From NCBI GenBank assembly GCA_963082875.1, contig OY720098.1:10478001-10542000 (forward strand): a stretch of DNA of 64,000 nt. The letters run 5' to 3'. Shown here piece by piece: positions 1 to 13,180 of this stretch. A program made the translations under genes and the position numbers. This DNA is from Corella eumyota. Its lineage: Eukaryota; Chordata; Ascidiacea; Phlebobranchia; Corellidae. Position 1 is the stretch's first letter, and every line of letters starts with the position of its first letter. The notes beneath the pieces are model-generated. The model did not search any database and was not told the DNA's origin. It saw nothing but the letters and a program-made list of their open reading frames with translations.

Positions 1-1937
1 GAAAAGTAACTTTCCCACGATCGAGTCACACTTGAATATCACAATTAAATATTTAACATTTTATTTTTAAATTTTAATATGTGTTGCAATATTTGGTGAC
101 GAAATTGAATTAATGTTTTTTGTTACTTATTACTACCATTAATTTTATAATCTGTCAGAAAATAATAATATTTTATATATAATATGTAAGTTCAATCTTT
201 GGCAAAAGATTAATTTTCAACTTGTATTATTTTAGTCAATATGCCTTTAAAGTTAAATATAAAAATTTCTAATAAAAATCTATTTCTAATGACGTAATTC
301 AAAACAAACATAAAAAACTTTTGATGCCTTTGGGTAACACGCAATTTCTAATCATAATCCAGCCTTGTTATTTCAAAAGACGTCAAGATTTGTTTATTGT
401 CAAACATTAAAAATCAGTGACTTTTTGGCGAGCTTTGGATTAAGAAAATAAGCTGGCGAAATATTCATGAACTAAGGTGTGGAAAGTGTTATACTCTAAT
501 TCCATTAAACAAACACTGTCAAGTGTTATGTAAAGTACACTTTGTGTTAAGCAAACAAATCATAACCAGCAGTTAAAGGTACATTGACTCGTGATTAAAT
601 TTGAATGTAAAAAATGATTTTAATTAAAAGCTAATCATTTTTGTTTGAAAACTAAAATTTAAAATTAATTGTTGATAATTAGTTATTGGAGTACATTTTA
701 ATTGTTTTTTTACATAAAAATACCTAAGTATTGCCTAAACAAATACTGTGTCACAATTTTAAGCTGTGTATTAAAAAAAGAGTCAATATACTACTCTATC
801 TGTCTTTTAAATTTTTTTTCGCTTTATAAAAAATTACTTTCACTTTAATAACGTACAGCATCTAATGATGCAGCTAATTTAAATATTTTTTAGTCTGCCT
901 TTGTATTTTTCTATAAATTGTACAATCAAACTTTTTTATTAAACTGTATTTATAAAAAAATATTTTGTTCTGTAATTCTACCTGATTTTTTCTGACTTCA
1001 GAAAGCAAACAATTTCGCCCCTTTCTTGTTTGCTTGTTTTCTTATTCTGTCAGTTTAAAAATTTCAAAAAAATATATTGGTCAAAACACGTTTTATATAT
1101 ATAGTTCTATAGACAGATAGATAAAATGAAAAATATTTAAAAACTCCTTTATTTTACTTACCACAAGCTACAACCCAGCCTTGACAATCCATTAGATTTG
1201 TTGTCCTGCTAAGTCAACCGTACGCACTGCAACTGCTACACTATGATAGTTTTACAAAAACAGTTCTCGAGCATCGAGACTTTATTTAATATTTAAACCA
1301 CAATCATGTTCATGCGCTAATCTGTTTGTGAACTTATGACTTATTTGACCAAGAAAGCGTTTTCATTCATAACAAAGCTAATCTCATTTGCAGTGATGAC
1401 GGTTAAGTATTAATTCGACAACGGTTTTATGGCAACTCGATTTAAATATTTAGACAACATCTTTAAATATAACAAATTTACTGCTAAAATTAAAAATTTA
1501 CGTATAAGTTAAATTTATTTTTGAACAATTTATAAACTAAATTGTTAACCAGCTTATATTAGTTTGTAAGTAGCTTTAATAAACAACGGTAAATAGTTTA
1601 TTTTATTTGCCAAAAAGGTGTTAGTAAATAATAGACAGTATTATTTATTATTTTAAACTACCATAAATAAAGTCCATCAAATCAAGGTAACTAACAACAA
1701 CCAAATTTTTAAGAAATATTTTGCAAAATGAAAATATACCAGATAGTAGAGCCTCAGTTTACGTATTTAAAAAAGAAAATTATATAGTCGTATTAAAAAA
1801 TATGCTGTCAAAAAAAGATTCAATACCGAAAAGTGGTATTTTGCTTGTAAAAATGTCAATTTTATATTTAATTTGATGAAGCAAAAATGTTTTACCTAAA
1901 AAAATTCAAAAAAAATTTGCTAAATAAAAAAGAACTT
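1..1937. other. Gene-free AT-rich flank downstream of the Kir gene
   Basis: I see no coding exon on either strand. The first ~30 bases (a CTTTCCCACGATCGAG stretch) faintly resemble the 3' tail of the tRNA-derived SINE found elsewhere in the window. The part just below 1938 would be the 3' UTR of the minus-strand Kir channel; several TTTATT words (AATAAA on the minus strand) are present, too many in such AT-rich sequence to choose a polyadenylation site. Confidence 0.5.
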
Positions 1938-4900
1938 TTAAGCTTCTGATGCCTGCTGACCCACAGTCCAACTTATATTTTGAATGTCTCCCCTGTTATC
2001 AAAACATTCACTTCTTTCTTTTCTAGTTAAAATTTCACTGTTAGAAAAATGTAAAACTGTGGGTGTTGTTACTACGTCAGTCGATACATTCGCATCCGAT
2101 AACGCCCGTTTGGTTGAGGAATTAACTTTAAAATTGTTTTCATGAGCTGCAGCCCGTCGGCTATTTTCGCTTTTTGAATTGTTTTTAGGGTAGGCTTGCT
2201 GCCTATGTGAAAAGTTTTTACGTATGTTAGTTGATGAGAAACCTTCTCCAGGGCGGGCAGAGATTTGACCGCTAAGCTTTGAAGAAATTACAGATTTGTG
2301 TTTTTTATCGTCTGTAGGTTTTTGATTTGCGTGTTGTTTTAGAAAATCTTTCATGGATACTTGAGGCATCGTGACCTTTAATATTAAAAAATAGCTGATA
2401 AATAGGTTGATTTTATAAAAATGCATTTAGTTATACAATATAATAAAAGGTTGGATTACACTTAAATTGTAATACCGCCACTTTGAAAATAATAAATAGT
2501 ATAATATTTTATATATAAGCTGGATTACAATCATACAACCGAAACTATATGCTCAAAAACGAGATGATGCTAATTCGGTCAAATAATTTTAAAAAACACT
2601 ATTAAGAAAATATCTACCTCATAAATAGAGTGAAAATCTGAGTGGTCCACTCTAAAATAGCCACGAGCATGAAACAAAACCGGCATAAAACGATGGCCCC
2701 ACATTACTTCGTCGCTTAAGTACGAGGTCCTTGCCTGGCACGTCATGCCTGTCGAATTTAAAGCATAGTTTACAATCTTGATGTACATTATTAATCATGT
2801 CTTACCAAAAACCCAACATAATTATTTTAACACGGGAACCTAATTGCGATTCAATCTACGAAGTAGGCATAAATATTTAATCAGTGTATTATAATTAACT
2901 GTTCTCCTATTTCATATTTAACATATGAAATCACATGATCAACTTAAAATAGATTTAACGTATTACGTCAAAACTACTGAACATAGAAAAACACATTTTT
3001 TTAAATAATCTAGTTTGTCATTTCTTATATAACATATTTTATTCAATAGCCCATTGTTTTATTTATATAAGTTGGCAACAAATTACTTTTTAAAAAAGTT
3101 AACAACAGAAAAACAATTTAACAGGTTTTTTATTTTAAATTATTTATTGGTATTCTCACACCAAATTGTAATTTATAAATAATCTTATTTTATTATACTT
3201 TTTAATTTAAAAAATCTAAGTTTAATAATAAATCTTGCATTTGCTGCAAATAAATAGTTTTTATAGATTTTACTTTCTTTATATTACAGATTTAGGTATT
3301 TGAACTTATTCGATATAGGGCCATACAAAATGTTAGTTCACACATAAGGGTAAAGAAAATATGCTTTATAAAATTTAAAAACCGCCCATCTAATATGTCA
3401 ACATTATATGGATTTTATAAATGTCAACGCTTTTACATGTCTATATCCAATTGGCCTTAGTTAACCTTATACCTGAAGTTCAAATTAATATAAATAACAA
3501 AAAAATGAGTTGGCCAAATTTGTTTAGCTTAAACTAAACAACAAAAACTTTATTTCCAATAAATAGAGAAAAATAAATATAAATAAACATAAAAATAAAT
3601 CAAAGACATTATTTTAAACGTTAAAAAAGTGTGATTTATACTATATTTCTTTAAGTATATTAATAAAATTATTTTACTATCAATGTTAAACTTACCTGTA
3701 CTTTCTACCATTCCTTCTAAAATAACAATAATTTCAAATTGTTCCTTTTTGAGATCCTCGTGAGACATTGAATAGAGCGGACTTTTCTCGTTTATTTCGT
3801 GGCAGATAATTAGTGGGGTGACCAAGAACAAGTTGTCCGCTCCTGTTAATTTTTAATAATAGTAACAAATATAAGTTGTGTCCAACTTTACACCGATTTG
3901 TTTATACCAAATAAAACAAACTAACACTGTTTAACCAATACTAATATACATTATCTAAAAACATTCTGGCCCCTATAAATAAATATTAACTGAATGGTAG
4001 ACAAGAACACTTGCTACACTACAGATGAGGTCGTTGGTTCAATCCCCACTGATCTCATGCTGTAGCGCCCTTGGGTAAGGCACTATAAACGGTATGAACT
4101 CCTGCTGACCCAGCACTTAATCAGCAGTATAATTATCGGGCAATTATAATCTATAATATCCCAAACTGCCACAGGCAACTCGAGACTGGGTCGGAGTAAC
4201 TGATGTTACTCTATGTTTAAGTCGCGCATTTGACTTTCCCACATCGAGGATAAAGATATATACAAAAAATGGGTAGGTAGTATATGCTACAATTAAGATA
4301 CACTTGCCTGTATCAAATCCAACATTTATGTCGTCCTGGTGCAGCCCTATAAACTCTCCTTCTTGTGTTTGCCGAGACTTTACATATTTTGCCCTGATCC
4401 TACATTGAACCATTAAAGAATTCCGTAGATTTCCAACCCTTACAAATATAACAAAATGTTTATTAATATTTGGTTGAGATTTTACCCTATTGAGTGGTTT
4501 TAAATTGTTAATAAATATATTTTTTATTTTTATAAAGCATGCACATGTGTATGGGATGACATTAAAAAATGCCCTTTTTAATAAATTTAATTACTCAGTT
4601 TTATTATGTAAACCTTATTTTATTAAATAAATGTGTGTTAGCATAAAAAATGGTGCCAAGTTTTTTTTATTTTAAACGCAAGGTCAACGGAGCAAATTTT
4701 TCACGATGATAGCTTTTCGATAAATTACTTACACACTGTAGACACTAGGCTATAACCCCAGCTATTTACTTACTGGAGCTTAAAATTGATTTTATTATAG
4801 CGGAGTCGACATTTTTACTGAGTGATTGACGAAAATTAAAAGCCAAGAACGTCCGCTCGTTAACGTTAAAGCTTAATCTCGCAGAAATTTTGAAATGGAA

Positions 4901-7683
4901 AAGGTAATAAAGAATTGTTTAAATCGATCCGAAGGCATTGGATTTTCAATACTAGGAGTATAAATAAAACAAATTTGTTTTTTTACACAAACGTAACCAC
5001 GTTTTAAAATAGAAATTATGTTACTTTTAATCCAATGATATATTCGTTTGTATACAACATTTTAATTGATCTTATGTTTTCTCTTATGGTATTAAAACGC
5101 AAGACATATGGTAAATGTTGACGTAGCGTTTTATTACGAATAAAACAAACAAACAAGATATATTTTTCAGCGCTGGACAGACGGATATTTAATGAATTCA
5201 CAACACTAACCTGAACATTAAGCAATATTTTCTGTCACGAGGTGAGATGACACAGTGCTCGCTAAAAACCAAAGTCTCTGCCCGATTTTTGGGCTGGGAA
5301 ATTTTGATGAATATACAACCAACCATAAATGCATCTAAAATGCTTCCAAGCAAAGCCTAAAAAATAAACATATTTGTATAAGGCAATAATACAGCCTAAA
5401 TTCGTTTTTAGAAAAATGAATTTCTGTACAGTTTTTTTATTTTCTATTGTCTTGCAAAACTGTAACGTATATTTATAAATTTTTTATATTTATTATAGGC
5501 AGTCTCTTTCGAAAAATAGCAAAAACAGCAAACTATAATGCAAGAATATATAGCATTGTTGTTTAACACATGAATATTTTAAAATGCCCAATAAAAAAAG
5601 ACCTGTCCCATAACATACAAGCATTACAGAATTAGGCTTAATTGCTTAATTATTTAAAAACTGGCAGTTTTTAAATTATTTAAAATTGAATTTTATTTTG
5701 GATAACAAATGAATTGGCCCGTACTTATCACCTAACAAGCGAAAAAGTTAATTAAATCTATCTTTAAAAGCACAAATCGAATCGACTTCAGAATCCATTA
5801 AAATGGGAAAATTGGCCCGGTTTAAAAGTTAATTTCTTAACATGTAATTCGAAATTGATATTGAATTATTGATCGTTTAAGACTGTAGGAAGACATAATT
5901 CTAAAAAATCAATGGTAATTAACTTTTAAAAAGATTATCTAACGACGTAGCGATGGAGGTCATCATATTATATTTTATTATGAATGGATAGCATATACCA
6001 ACGAGTGTATTAATAAAAATAGGGCTAAGCCTAGCAACATAGGCCTTTGAAGTTTATGTCCTGCAAGCAACATTGGCCTTATTGGTATAAGTCTCATAAA
6101 CAACAGATAATACAATAATGTGTGTTTATTATATACCTGTATAACAAATAACAATACTGCTTCTGGACAATGTTCCGTAATTGCTCTTCCACCGTAGCCG
6201 ACACTTGTCTCCGTTTCAATGAAAAAGAGAAAGGCAGTGGTGTACGAATAAACGTTTTGAACGCACGCAGTGTGATTTGAAGTTACGTTGTTCATCTTGT
6301 CCTCGTAATATATGCTTACATCCCCCCTGAATAAAAACGTTGCTCACAGTTTTACTACAAGCCAAGGCGCAAGCTAATCAATAGGCACTGACAATAACGA
6401 TTGTCAATACAAAAGTATTAGATCCGAATACCATATGCACGACGTCAATAGCTTTTCTGTGATACAGGCAAAATATACCGAATACGTTGTCAGAGATCTA
6501 TTATTACTCAGAACGTATTTAACCATTGAGGGCCAAAAATCGATTAATTACCTTTAAACGTCCATCTTAGTGACAAAGTGCCTTTTTATTAAATGTTTTA
6601 AGCCATAGTATTGGATTGAAAATATGGCCAGTAAATATTTACCAAATAACATTTCGAGCAATTTGTTTGTGTTGGTTTTATCATTATATATAAATATCTT
6701 TTTAAAATTGGAGAACATCTATTTAAAAGTATTAAACCAAATTGGTTTATTTTAATACAAAAATGTCGGCAATATCAAAACCAAACCTAACTTTGTCAGA
6801 AGGCGCCTTAAACGAAACGAGGCTGTGATGAAAAATGTTTATCACCGAGGAAATTTTTCATTTTACATTTATTTAAAATTAGGCTTTTATATTCGAATTT
6901 TATTAAAAAAATTATTTAAAATCAATATTATGTGGCAAACATTCCGTTTTAAACAACCCAACTATTCACGTCATATAAAGATATCTGAAATTCTCAACCA
7001 AAAAATTAATAATTGATTTAATTTTGTTATTGATTTAAAGTAATGACTCACCTAAGATAAGCGATTATCCACCATAGAAACCCGAAAAGAGACCAAGCAA
7101 TAAGATAAGTTGCAATAAAAAACAGCAGATTGCTTCGCCAACGCATATCCACTAAAGTCGTAAATATATCGCGCATATATCTTTTGTGTTTTTCTGAGAC
7201 ATCCTGTATTCAAAACATCAACTTGGTTAATAGTCTGCACATTTTACGATACATTTGTTAAAAAATAAACTATTGATATTTAATTGGTCAGTTATAGCTT
7301 ATATTATAGTTCTTATCCGAAGATAAGCATACAAAATTATTTTTATGCTTTAAAAATAAGTAACAACATGTTTTTTTTTTAAAGAATTGTAAAACTCTAA
7401 AATTAAAACAATAACACATTACTTGTCGAATATTACATCTTCCATTTTTTTGCATAAATCTCACTGTCTTTTTCTTTTCACTTTTCCTTTTCGTTGAATT
7501 ATCCAAACCCAAGGCTTTTGTTGCATTATTGTTGCCCGAGTTAACAGTCAAGTCTTCCCTAACAGTTTCACCCCTGAGAGCTGCGATTTTAGCATTCATT
7601 TGCAAAACTGAACCTCTCCTTTGACCGATGCTGTTTGGAAGTGCAAGTGCTTCATGTTGCTGCTGTTCTACCTCCAAGTGCAT
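1938..7683 (-). CDS. KCNJ: Inward-rectifier K+ channel, Kir3 (GIRK)-like, 8 exons, 531 aa
   Basis: Plasma-membrane K+ channel subunit. Exons from 5' to 3': 7423-7683, 7052-7203, 6137-6326, 5211-5356, 4308-4438, 3696-3842, 2618-2748, 1938-2375; all phases match and the total is 1596 nt. The start ATG follows an in-frame TAG 12 nt upstream. Visible parts: basic N-terminus ending [10 protein letters not shown]-like, slide helix and M1 ([13 protein letters not shown] to [10 protein letters not shown], about 104-140), turret with two NxT glycosylation sites (N151, N155), pore helix FLFFIETET, filter SVGYG (179-183), M2 with Asp209 at the rectification site, then the cytoplasmic domain ([63 protein letters not shown]). 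MTCQAR and QPK.RAETL are typical of Kir3. The ~145-residue tail is basic, Ser/Asn-rich and not recognised. Intron 5 has a GC donor (GCAAGT) and contains a SINE. G-protein or PIP2 gating is a family property, not shown by sequence. Confidence 0.95.
3994..4268 (+). repeat. tRNA-derived SINE copy 1 (in a Kir intron)
   Basis: About 275 bp with a tRNA-like head: a B-box-like GGTTCAATCCC at 4036-4046 and an A-box-like region just upstream, followed by a unique body and an AT-rich tail ending GATAAAGATATATA. It matches copies at 30114-30395 (same strand) and 37.9, 39.9 and 54.2 kb (opposite strand). It may correspond to the published Ciona SINE Cics-1, which I cannot check here. Confidence 0.85.
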
Positions 7684-10600
7684 GATAAAATTTGACTATA
7701 AATCCCAAGAGATATTTTCCAACGTTAACAAGTATAATATTTTATTGGATTGTCTTTTCGCTTCGCTTACAAATCGAAAAAAGAGTATTTTTAAAAGTGC
7801 ATGTTTAATTTCCTACTATGTCTGCGGGTACAAAATAGTTTAACGTATTTTAAAGTAAGGATTTTATCACGTTGACTGATAAAATAGCTAACACTTTTGC
7901 AATACAGTAATTTAATTATCCAAGATGGTAGCCCTATAATAAATTAATTCCGCCTATCAATGACAGGCTAAAATAATTTTCAAGATTTTACGTAATATGC
8001 CTCGGCATACATCTTCGGGTGCATGAATAATATATAAATGTAATCACATTACATGGTTAGCAATATGAAGAGATCTCTCCCTATCATGCAATTACGGTAA
8101 TACGTTCGTTACTTTTCAGTTATTCGCATTGCGAGTTGACGATTGACTCGATAAAAACATTTATTATTTATACAACGTCAAATCGAATACGCAAATCAGC
8201 ACGTTTGTTGTCTGATTTTTTTAATATACAGTAATTCGATTTTTACGCGGTTTGCAGTAATTAACCACAAGGCTTAAAATATTTGGCTAACTTAAATGGT
8301 CCAATATACAATTTACTAAAAAGTTTTATTCTATAGAAAAATTCTGAACGAGAAAAGTATTTTATTAAATATAAAAATGGATCGATATTCAGACAAATCC
8401 TCTTATCAAAAAATAGGATAGGAAATTACCCAAATATCTGAATAGATTTATAAGAGTGATCTAAAATACAGCTGGTTAAATATTAATCGAATGCATTAAT
8501 TTTTATCAACTTTTTATATTGTCATTTAAAACCTGCATATTTTAAACGGCACCAAAAAACAGTTATAGAAGCAACGAACTTCAATTTGACCAAGTAAATT
8601 AACATAAATACTACAAATAGTTTAAGTAAAAATAAAGCTAACTTTTGTTTACATTTACTAAACTAAACCTGTTTTTTTTTAATGTAAGTCCAATTTCAGT
8701 GTTTACTGTACTAGCTTTATATAAATTCGACTAAAACCGACTAAACTTAACTTAAAAACAAATATTAAGTGAACGCAAGACAACCAAGACACTTAATATA
8801 CGTCAGAGCCTATGTGGCTTCTAATTAAGCTCGACGTAAATTTAATCAATATCAACAAGCGCTACCACAGTGCTATTTCTCTCGAAATTTCCTTAAGAAA
8901 AGAATAATGCGTCTTCTCGCTTTTTTCCAAGCGAGGTGAAAATATAAGATTAAATTAAGGTCGTGGCTTGGAACTATAAATAAAAAGGCGTGCTAATACA
9001 AGTCCTCCGTCAACACTTTTATGCTTAATATATACTTTTTTATTTCTTTTTTATTTGTCTGCAGAAAAGAAAAATGTCTTTGAAATTGTTATTCTACATA
9101 GGCAGCTTATTTTAACTTACGTTTACCCCAAAGGGTAATACAAATTATTTTAACCACTACCTTGAAAATATATCTTAAGGCTGAGGCATTAATGTTTTCA
9201 ATACCTAAATAAACATTTTTTATTTAAAATATAAATACTCTTAATTAGTTGAGTTAGTTTTCCGAGCTAACTGCATGCTTGCAACTGTCTTGGCTGCTCT
9301 AGGAAAAACTAAAAAACACTTATTTTTACTATTAGATATGAAAAGTCAGTGAATATTTTATTGTTTTAATAATAATATTAAATTAATATGATACGAACAC
9401 GGGTAAGTGTGGTTCTATAAATAACTGTACCTAATAGCTTTTTTAATAAAAATTTTGAAACGCCGTGTAATTTCATCTTGATAACTACAACACTACGATT
9501 AAATTTGAATTATGATCTAAAAACAGCACATTCATTAATATAAAATAAGGTTTTATGACCTTGAACCCTGTACTTTAAAATTTACGATTGGGTAAGAAGA
9601 AAATGAAGCATATAATTTAAAACAATAAAAAATTTATTTTATATTTTTGAATTATAATGGTTCGAAATCTTGGATTTCGAAACATATTGTTATTGTCAGT
9701 GTATTTATTATTGTTATTCTTTCTAGTCAGAATTTTGAAAGATGATAACTTTTGTTCAATGTGTCGCAAACCTCGTATTATCGACATTTAATCAGTTAGT
9801 GTATGTTAAAAAGTTTTAGAAAAGACGAGGCTCCCGTATAACTGAACTTCACAAAGCCAAAAAATGTTTTGTTCAAATGTCGATTGGAAAAAACAAAATT
9901 GTTTCGTTATAAAAACCACGCTAATTACTGACTTAAGTTTCAGTCTCTTTTGTAAGATTACTACAAATTAAAAAAAGTCTTTTTGCAGGGAAAAATATAA
10001 TTTTACTTAAGCAGAGATAAACCATTTTTGAGCATGAGTTCACTTATTAATATGTGTCAAATTCGTGCGTTACAACAAAATTTAAATGTTTTAAAAATTC
10101 CTTTATATTTAAACACAAGTTAGATTTCTAATATAGGTTATAGAGGCAAAACGTACATAAAACGCGATAAGAAACGCGTGAATTTACAAATCTATATTAC
10201 TCGCCACTACCATCTAGCGGAAAAGAAAACTGATAAATTTTAATGACTACAATCCATCAATTCGTTTTATTTCAACACATTAGCAGAACTTAGACTAAAA
10301 ATAGTTGTATTTAATTTATTTCAAAACAGCAAGTAGTTGTTTTAAATATACTTAAAGGGCAAATTTAAAATACAAAATAACAAAACCAATTTAAAACATG
10401 GAATAAAGTTCCAGTTTTTGTCATTATTAGAGTTTGCTTTTTTATTTGCTATTTGTTTGTTGAAAAAAACTTCCGAACTCCAACCATTTCTACAACTAAA
10501 AATAAAAATAAATAAAATAGAGAAATCATAATATAAACAAATAAATAAAAAGGTGTTAATTTAAATGGCTATGTTATGATACTTAGTAAATGTAAGTGTA

Positions 10601-11233
10601 AAAAATGTATACACTTAGTATTTTTAAATTTTAAAATAGATATCTACAGATTAAACAACTACCTTTAACAAATACACTAAATTTGTTTATATAGCTTTAT
10701 AATTGCATTTTTTTATGTAAAACTTAGTTTGGCGTGTAAAATTAATTTTAAACCCAAAGATATAATTATATTTACACAGTTTATTAAAGAGGCTTTTTTA
10801 AATTTTTGACCACATTTTGTTAAACATAATAACAATACTTGTTCTTAATAAAAAACAATCATATTTTTAGTAAATGATGTACAACCACCAAGTTAATTTT
10901 TAAGAAAATTGCTTTAGTTGACTATTAGAAATTTTAAAAATATTAAATTTATATATTTACTTGTAAGTGAAATAAAAAATCTCCTTGTCAAATTTTCCTT
11001 TAAATGATTTTAGGTTTTAATTTGTGAAAAAAAACATAATAAACATAATAATTTTAAGTTACTTGCCATGTTGATTGGACCAATTTTAAGTTATTTTTTA
11101 TGGACAAAGTTAAGGTTTTATTTTATGTCATTGGACAAATTTTTTAATGGTATACATGGCAGAATAGAAGCCCGAGGTATAAGAATAATATCTCTTTTTC
11201 AAGTTTAATTTTCACATTGTTAATGTAAAAAAC
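7684..11233. other. Gene-free region upstream of the Kir gene
   Basis: This AT-rich stretch shows no convincing exon on either strand. The first few hundred bases must hold the Kir promoter, but no element stands out. The only recurring structure I found is a short palindromic motif at 9659-9681, shared with 16253-16275. Confidence 0.5.
9659..9701. repeat. Dispersed palindromic motif, copy 1
   Basis: TTCGAAATCTTGGATTTCGAA at 9661-9681 is a near-perfect 9+9 hairpin, followed by CATATTGTTATTGTCAGT. The same hairpin plus the same 3' extension recurs at 16255. The conserved flank beyond the palindrome suggests a small mobile repeat rather than a chance palindrome. Confidence 0.5.
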
Positions 11234-11331
11234 CACATGTACACATTTACAATATACACATGTACACATTTACAATATACACATGTACACATTTACAATA
11301 TACATACAATATAAAACATTTACAATATACA
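11234..11331. repeat. Short tandem repeat, ~23-bp unit
   Basis: Three near-identical head-to-tail copies of a unit reading CACATGTACACATTTACAATA, followed by a degenerate partial copy. Non-coding. Confidence 0.9.
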
Positions 11332-11607
11332 TAACAAATTCAATAGTTTTGCTCGTTAACCAGAATCTAAAAATAAAGAACATAGTTCGTATTTGTTCAT
11401 AGTAATCTAACCTGCAAAAAAAAATAAAAATGGTTAGATTGAAGTTTTCTTTTAACTGGAATTCTAAAAATAAAACAAATTAAAATTGGCCAAAAACAAA
11501 TCAACGAGCTCTTTGAATAATTATTCAGCATCTAAAAATAAATAACAGGATGTTTAAATTTGTTTTTGATAATCTAACCTGAAAAAAAAGCCTGTAAAAA
11601 AGGGTTA

Positions 11608-12058
11608 GTATGGTTTTAGTTTTTTTAAAGACCCCTGAAAATAAAATTATGGTTTTAGTTTTTTAAAGGCCCCTGAAAAAAAATAATGGTTTTAGTTTTT
11701 TTAAAGGTCCCTGAAAAAAATTTTGGTTTTAGTTTTTTAAAGGCCCCTGAAAATAAAATTATAGTTTCAGTTTTTTAAAGGCCCCTGAAAATAAAATTAT
11801 AATTTTAGTTTTTTAAAGGATTCTGAAAATAAAATTATGGTTTTAGTTCTTTAAAGGCCCCTGAAAAAAAAATTATGGTTTTAGTTTTTTAAAGACCCCT
11901 GGAAATAAAATTATGGTTTTAGTTTTTTAAAGTCCCCTGAAAATAAAATTATGATTTTAGTTTTTTAAAGGCCCCTGAAAATAAAATTATGGTTTTAGTT
12001 TTTTAAAGGCCCCTGAAAATAAATTATGGTTTTAGTTTTTTAAGGCCCCCCTAAAAAA
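11608..12058. repeat. Minisatellite, ~38-bp unit, about 12 copies
   Basis: The unit reads roughly TTTTAGTTTTTTAAAGGCCC CTGAAAATAAAATTATGG (split here). About twelve tandem copies differ by a few substitutions and A-run length changes. The last copy degrades at about 12.05 kb, and looser CCCCTG words continue to about 12.18 kb. No open frame crosses it in a way that suggests coding. Confidence 0.9.
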
Positions 12059-12446
12059 AGGTATAATTTGGTTAATAATGCCCCTGTAAGAAAATAAAAC
12101 GAATGGTTTAAGAGGCCCCTGTGAAGCTAAATAATAGGTTTAAAGGTAGAAGAAAATAAGAATGGCCCGCAAAAAATAAGAGAGAGAAATTGGAAATTTT
12201 TGTGTTCTTTTCTGCATGTTTAATGTAGTGTTTACTGTGCATGCTACTTTGGACTCCGTCCACGAAATTTATAATTTTTAGTTTGGATTTCCATCTACAA
12301 AATTAAATACTGCTTTATATCGGGCTCCGCCCACGAAATTAAATAATTTATGTTGGGTTCCAACCCACTCGCACACTTAGATTTAGTACATAAATATAAC
12401 AGGGCGAATAAAATACAGTGAATTTACACACATAAATAATATAAAC

Positions 12447-13180
12447 CACACATAGGCCTAGTTTTCTAAAATCTAGTCTTCTAATTTTTTTATATATATA
12501 CTTGACTTGCGCAAAACATCTAAAAAAACATTAAACAGTCCCGTTTAATATAATTATGAACACACAGAAACCTAAAAACACTTGGGACTGTGTCACTTAT
12601 ACTACTTTTTATGCGCAAAATTATGAGTTGTTAACCAGTCAAAATAAAAAAGCAGACACGTGATAAAACTTTTAAAGCGCTTGTTTATGCAGTACATATA
12701 AAAATAGGCACGTGATAACCTACAGCCCTCAGACCTGAAGCCCTACAGCCAACCTTTTGTTGAGTGAGGTTCTGAGACTTTTTTTTGAATTTTGCCAAGT
12801 TGAAGTGAGGTCCTGAGACTTTTTTAGTTCTTCTTTTGCATAACAACACATAACACACACATAGGCCTAGTTTTATAAATATGTTCTATATACTCTATTT
12901 ATTACTTGCGCAAAACATCTAAAAACCCATTAAACAGTCTCGTTTAATATAATTATGAACACACAGAAACCTAAACACATTGAGACTGTGTCAACTATAC
13001 TACTTTTAATGCGCAAAATTATGAGTTTTTAACCAGTCACAAATAAAAAGAAAATGCACACATGTGAAACTGTTAACCCGTGAAAATTTAAAGCGCTCAA
13101 TTATGCAGTACAAATAAAAAATCAGGCACGTGAAAACCTACAGCCCTACAGACCTTAACTAAATAAGGTCCTGAGTTCTT
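12447..13180. repeat. Two tandem ~300-bp units with a covarying stem
   Basis: Copy 1 spans about 12447-12740 and copy 2 about 12855-13156; both begin CACACATAGGCCTAG and end near CTACAGCCC. Each contains TGCGCAAAACATCTAAAAA, then a stem that pairs across ~41 nt: ACAGTCCC (12535-12542) with GGGACTGT (12584-12591) in copy 1, and ACAGTCTC (12934-12941) with GAGACTGT (12982-12989) in copy 2. The middle base pair differs between copies but pairing is kept. A second TGCGCA word closes each unit about 70 nt after the first. A structured RNA or a mobile repeat are both possible; no pol III boxes were recognised. Confidence 0.6.

Noticed and set aside
3994-4268. Reading the SINE B-box region as a tRNA gene
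   Set aside because: No cloverleaf closes around it and the same ~280-bp body recurs five times, so it is a tRNA-derived SINE.
6825-7016. 63-codon plus-strand frame between Kir exons
   Set aside because: Antisense to a Kir intron, with AT-driven composition and no family or signal.
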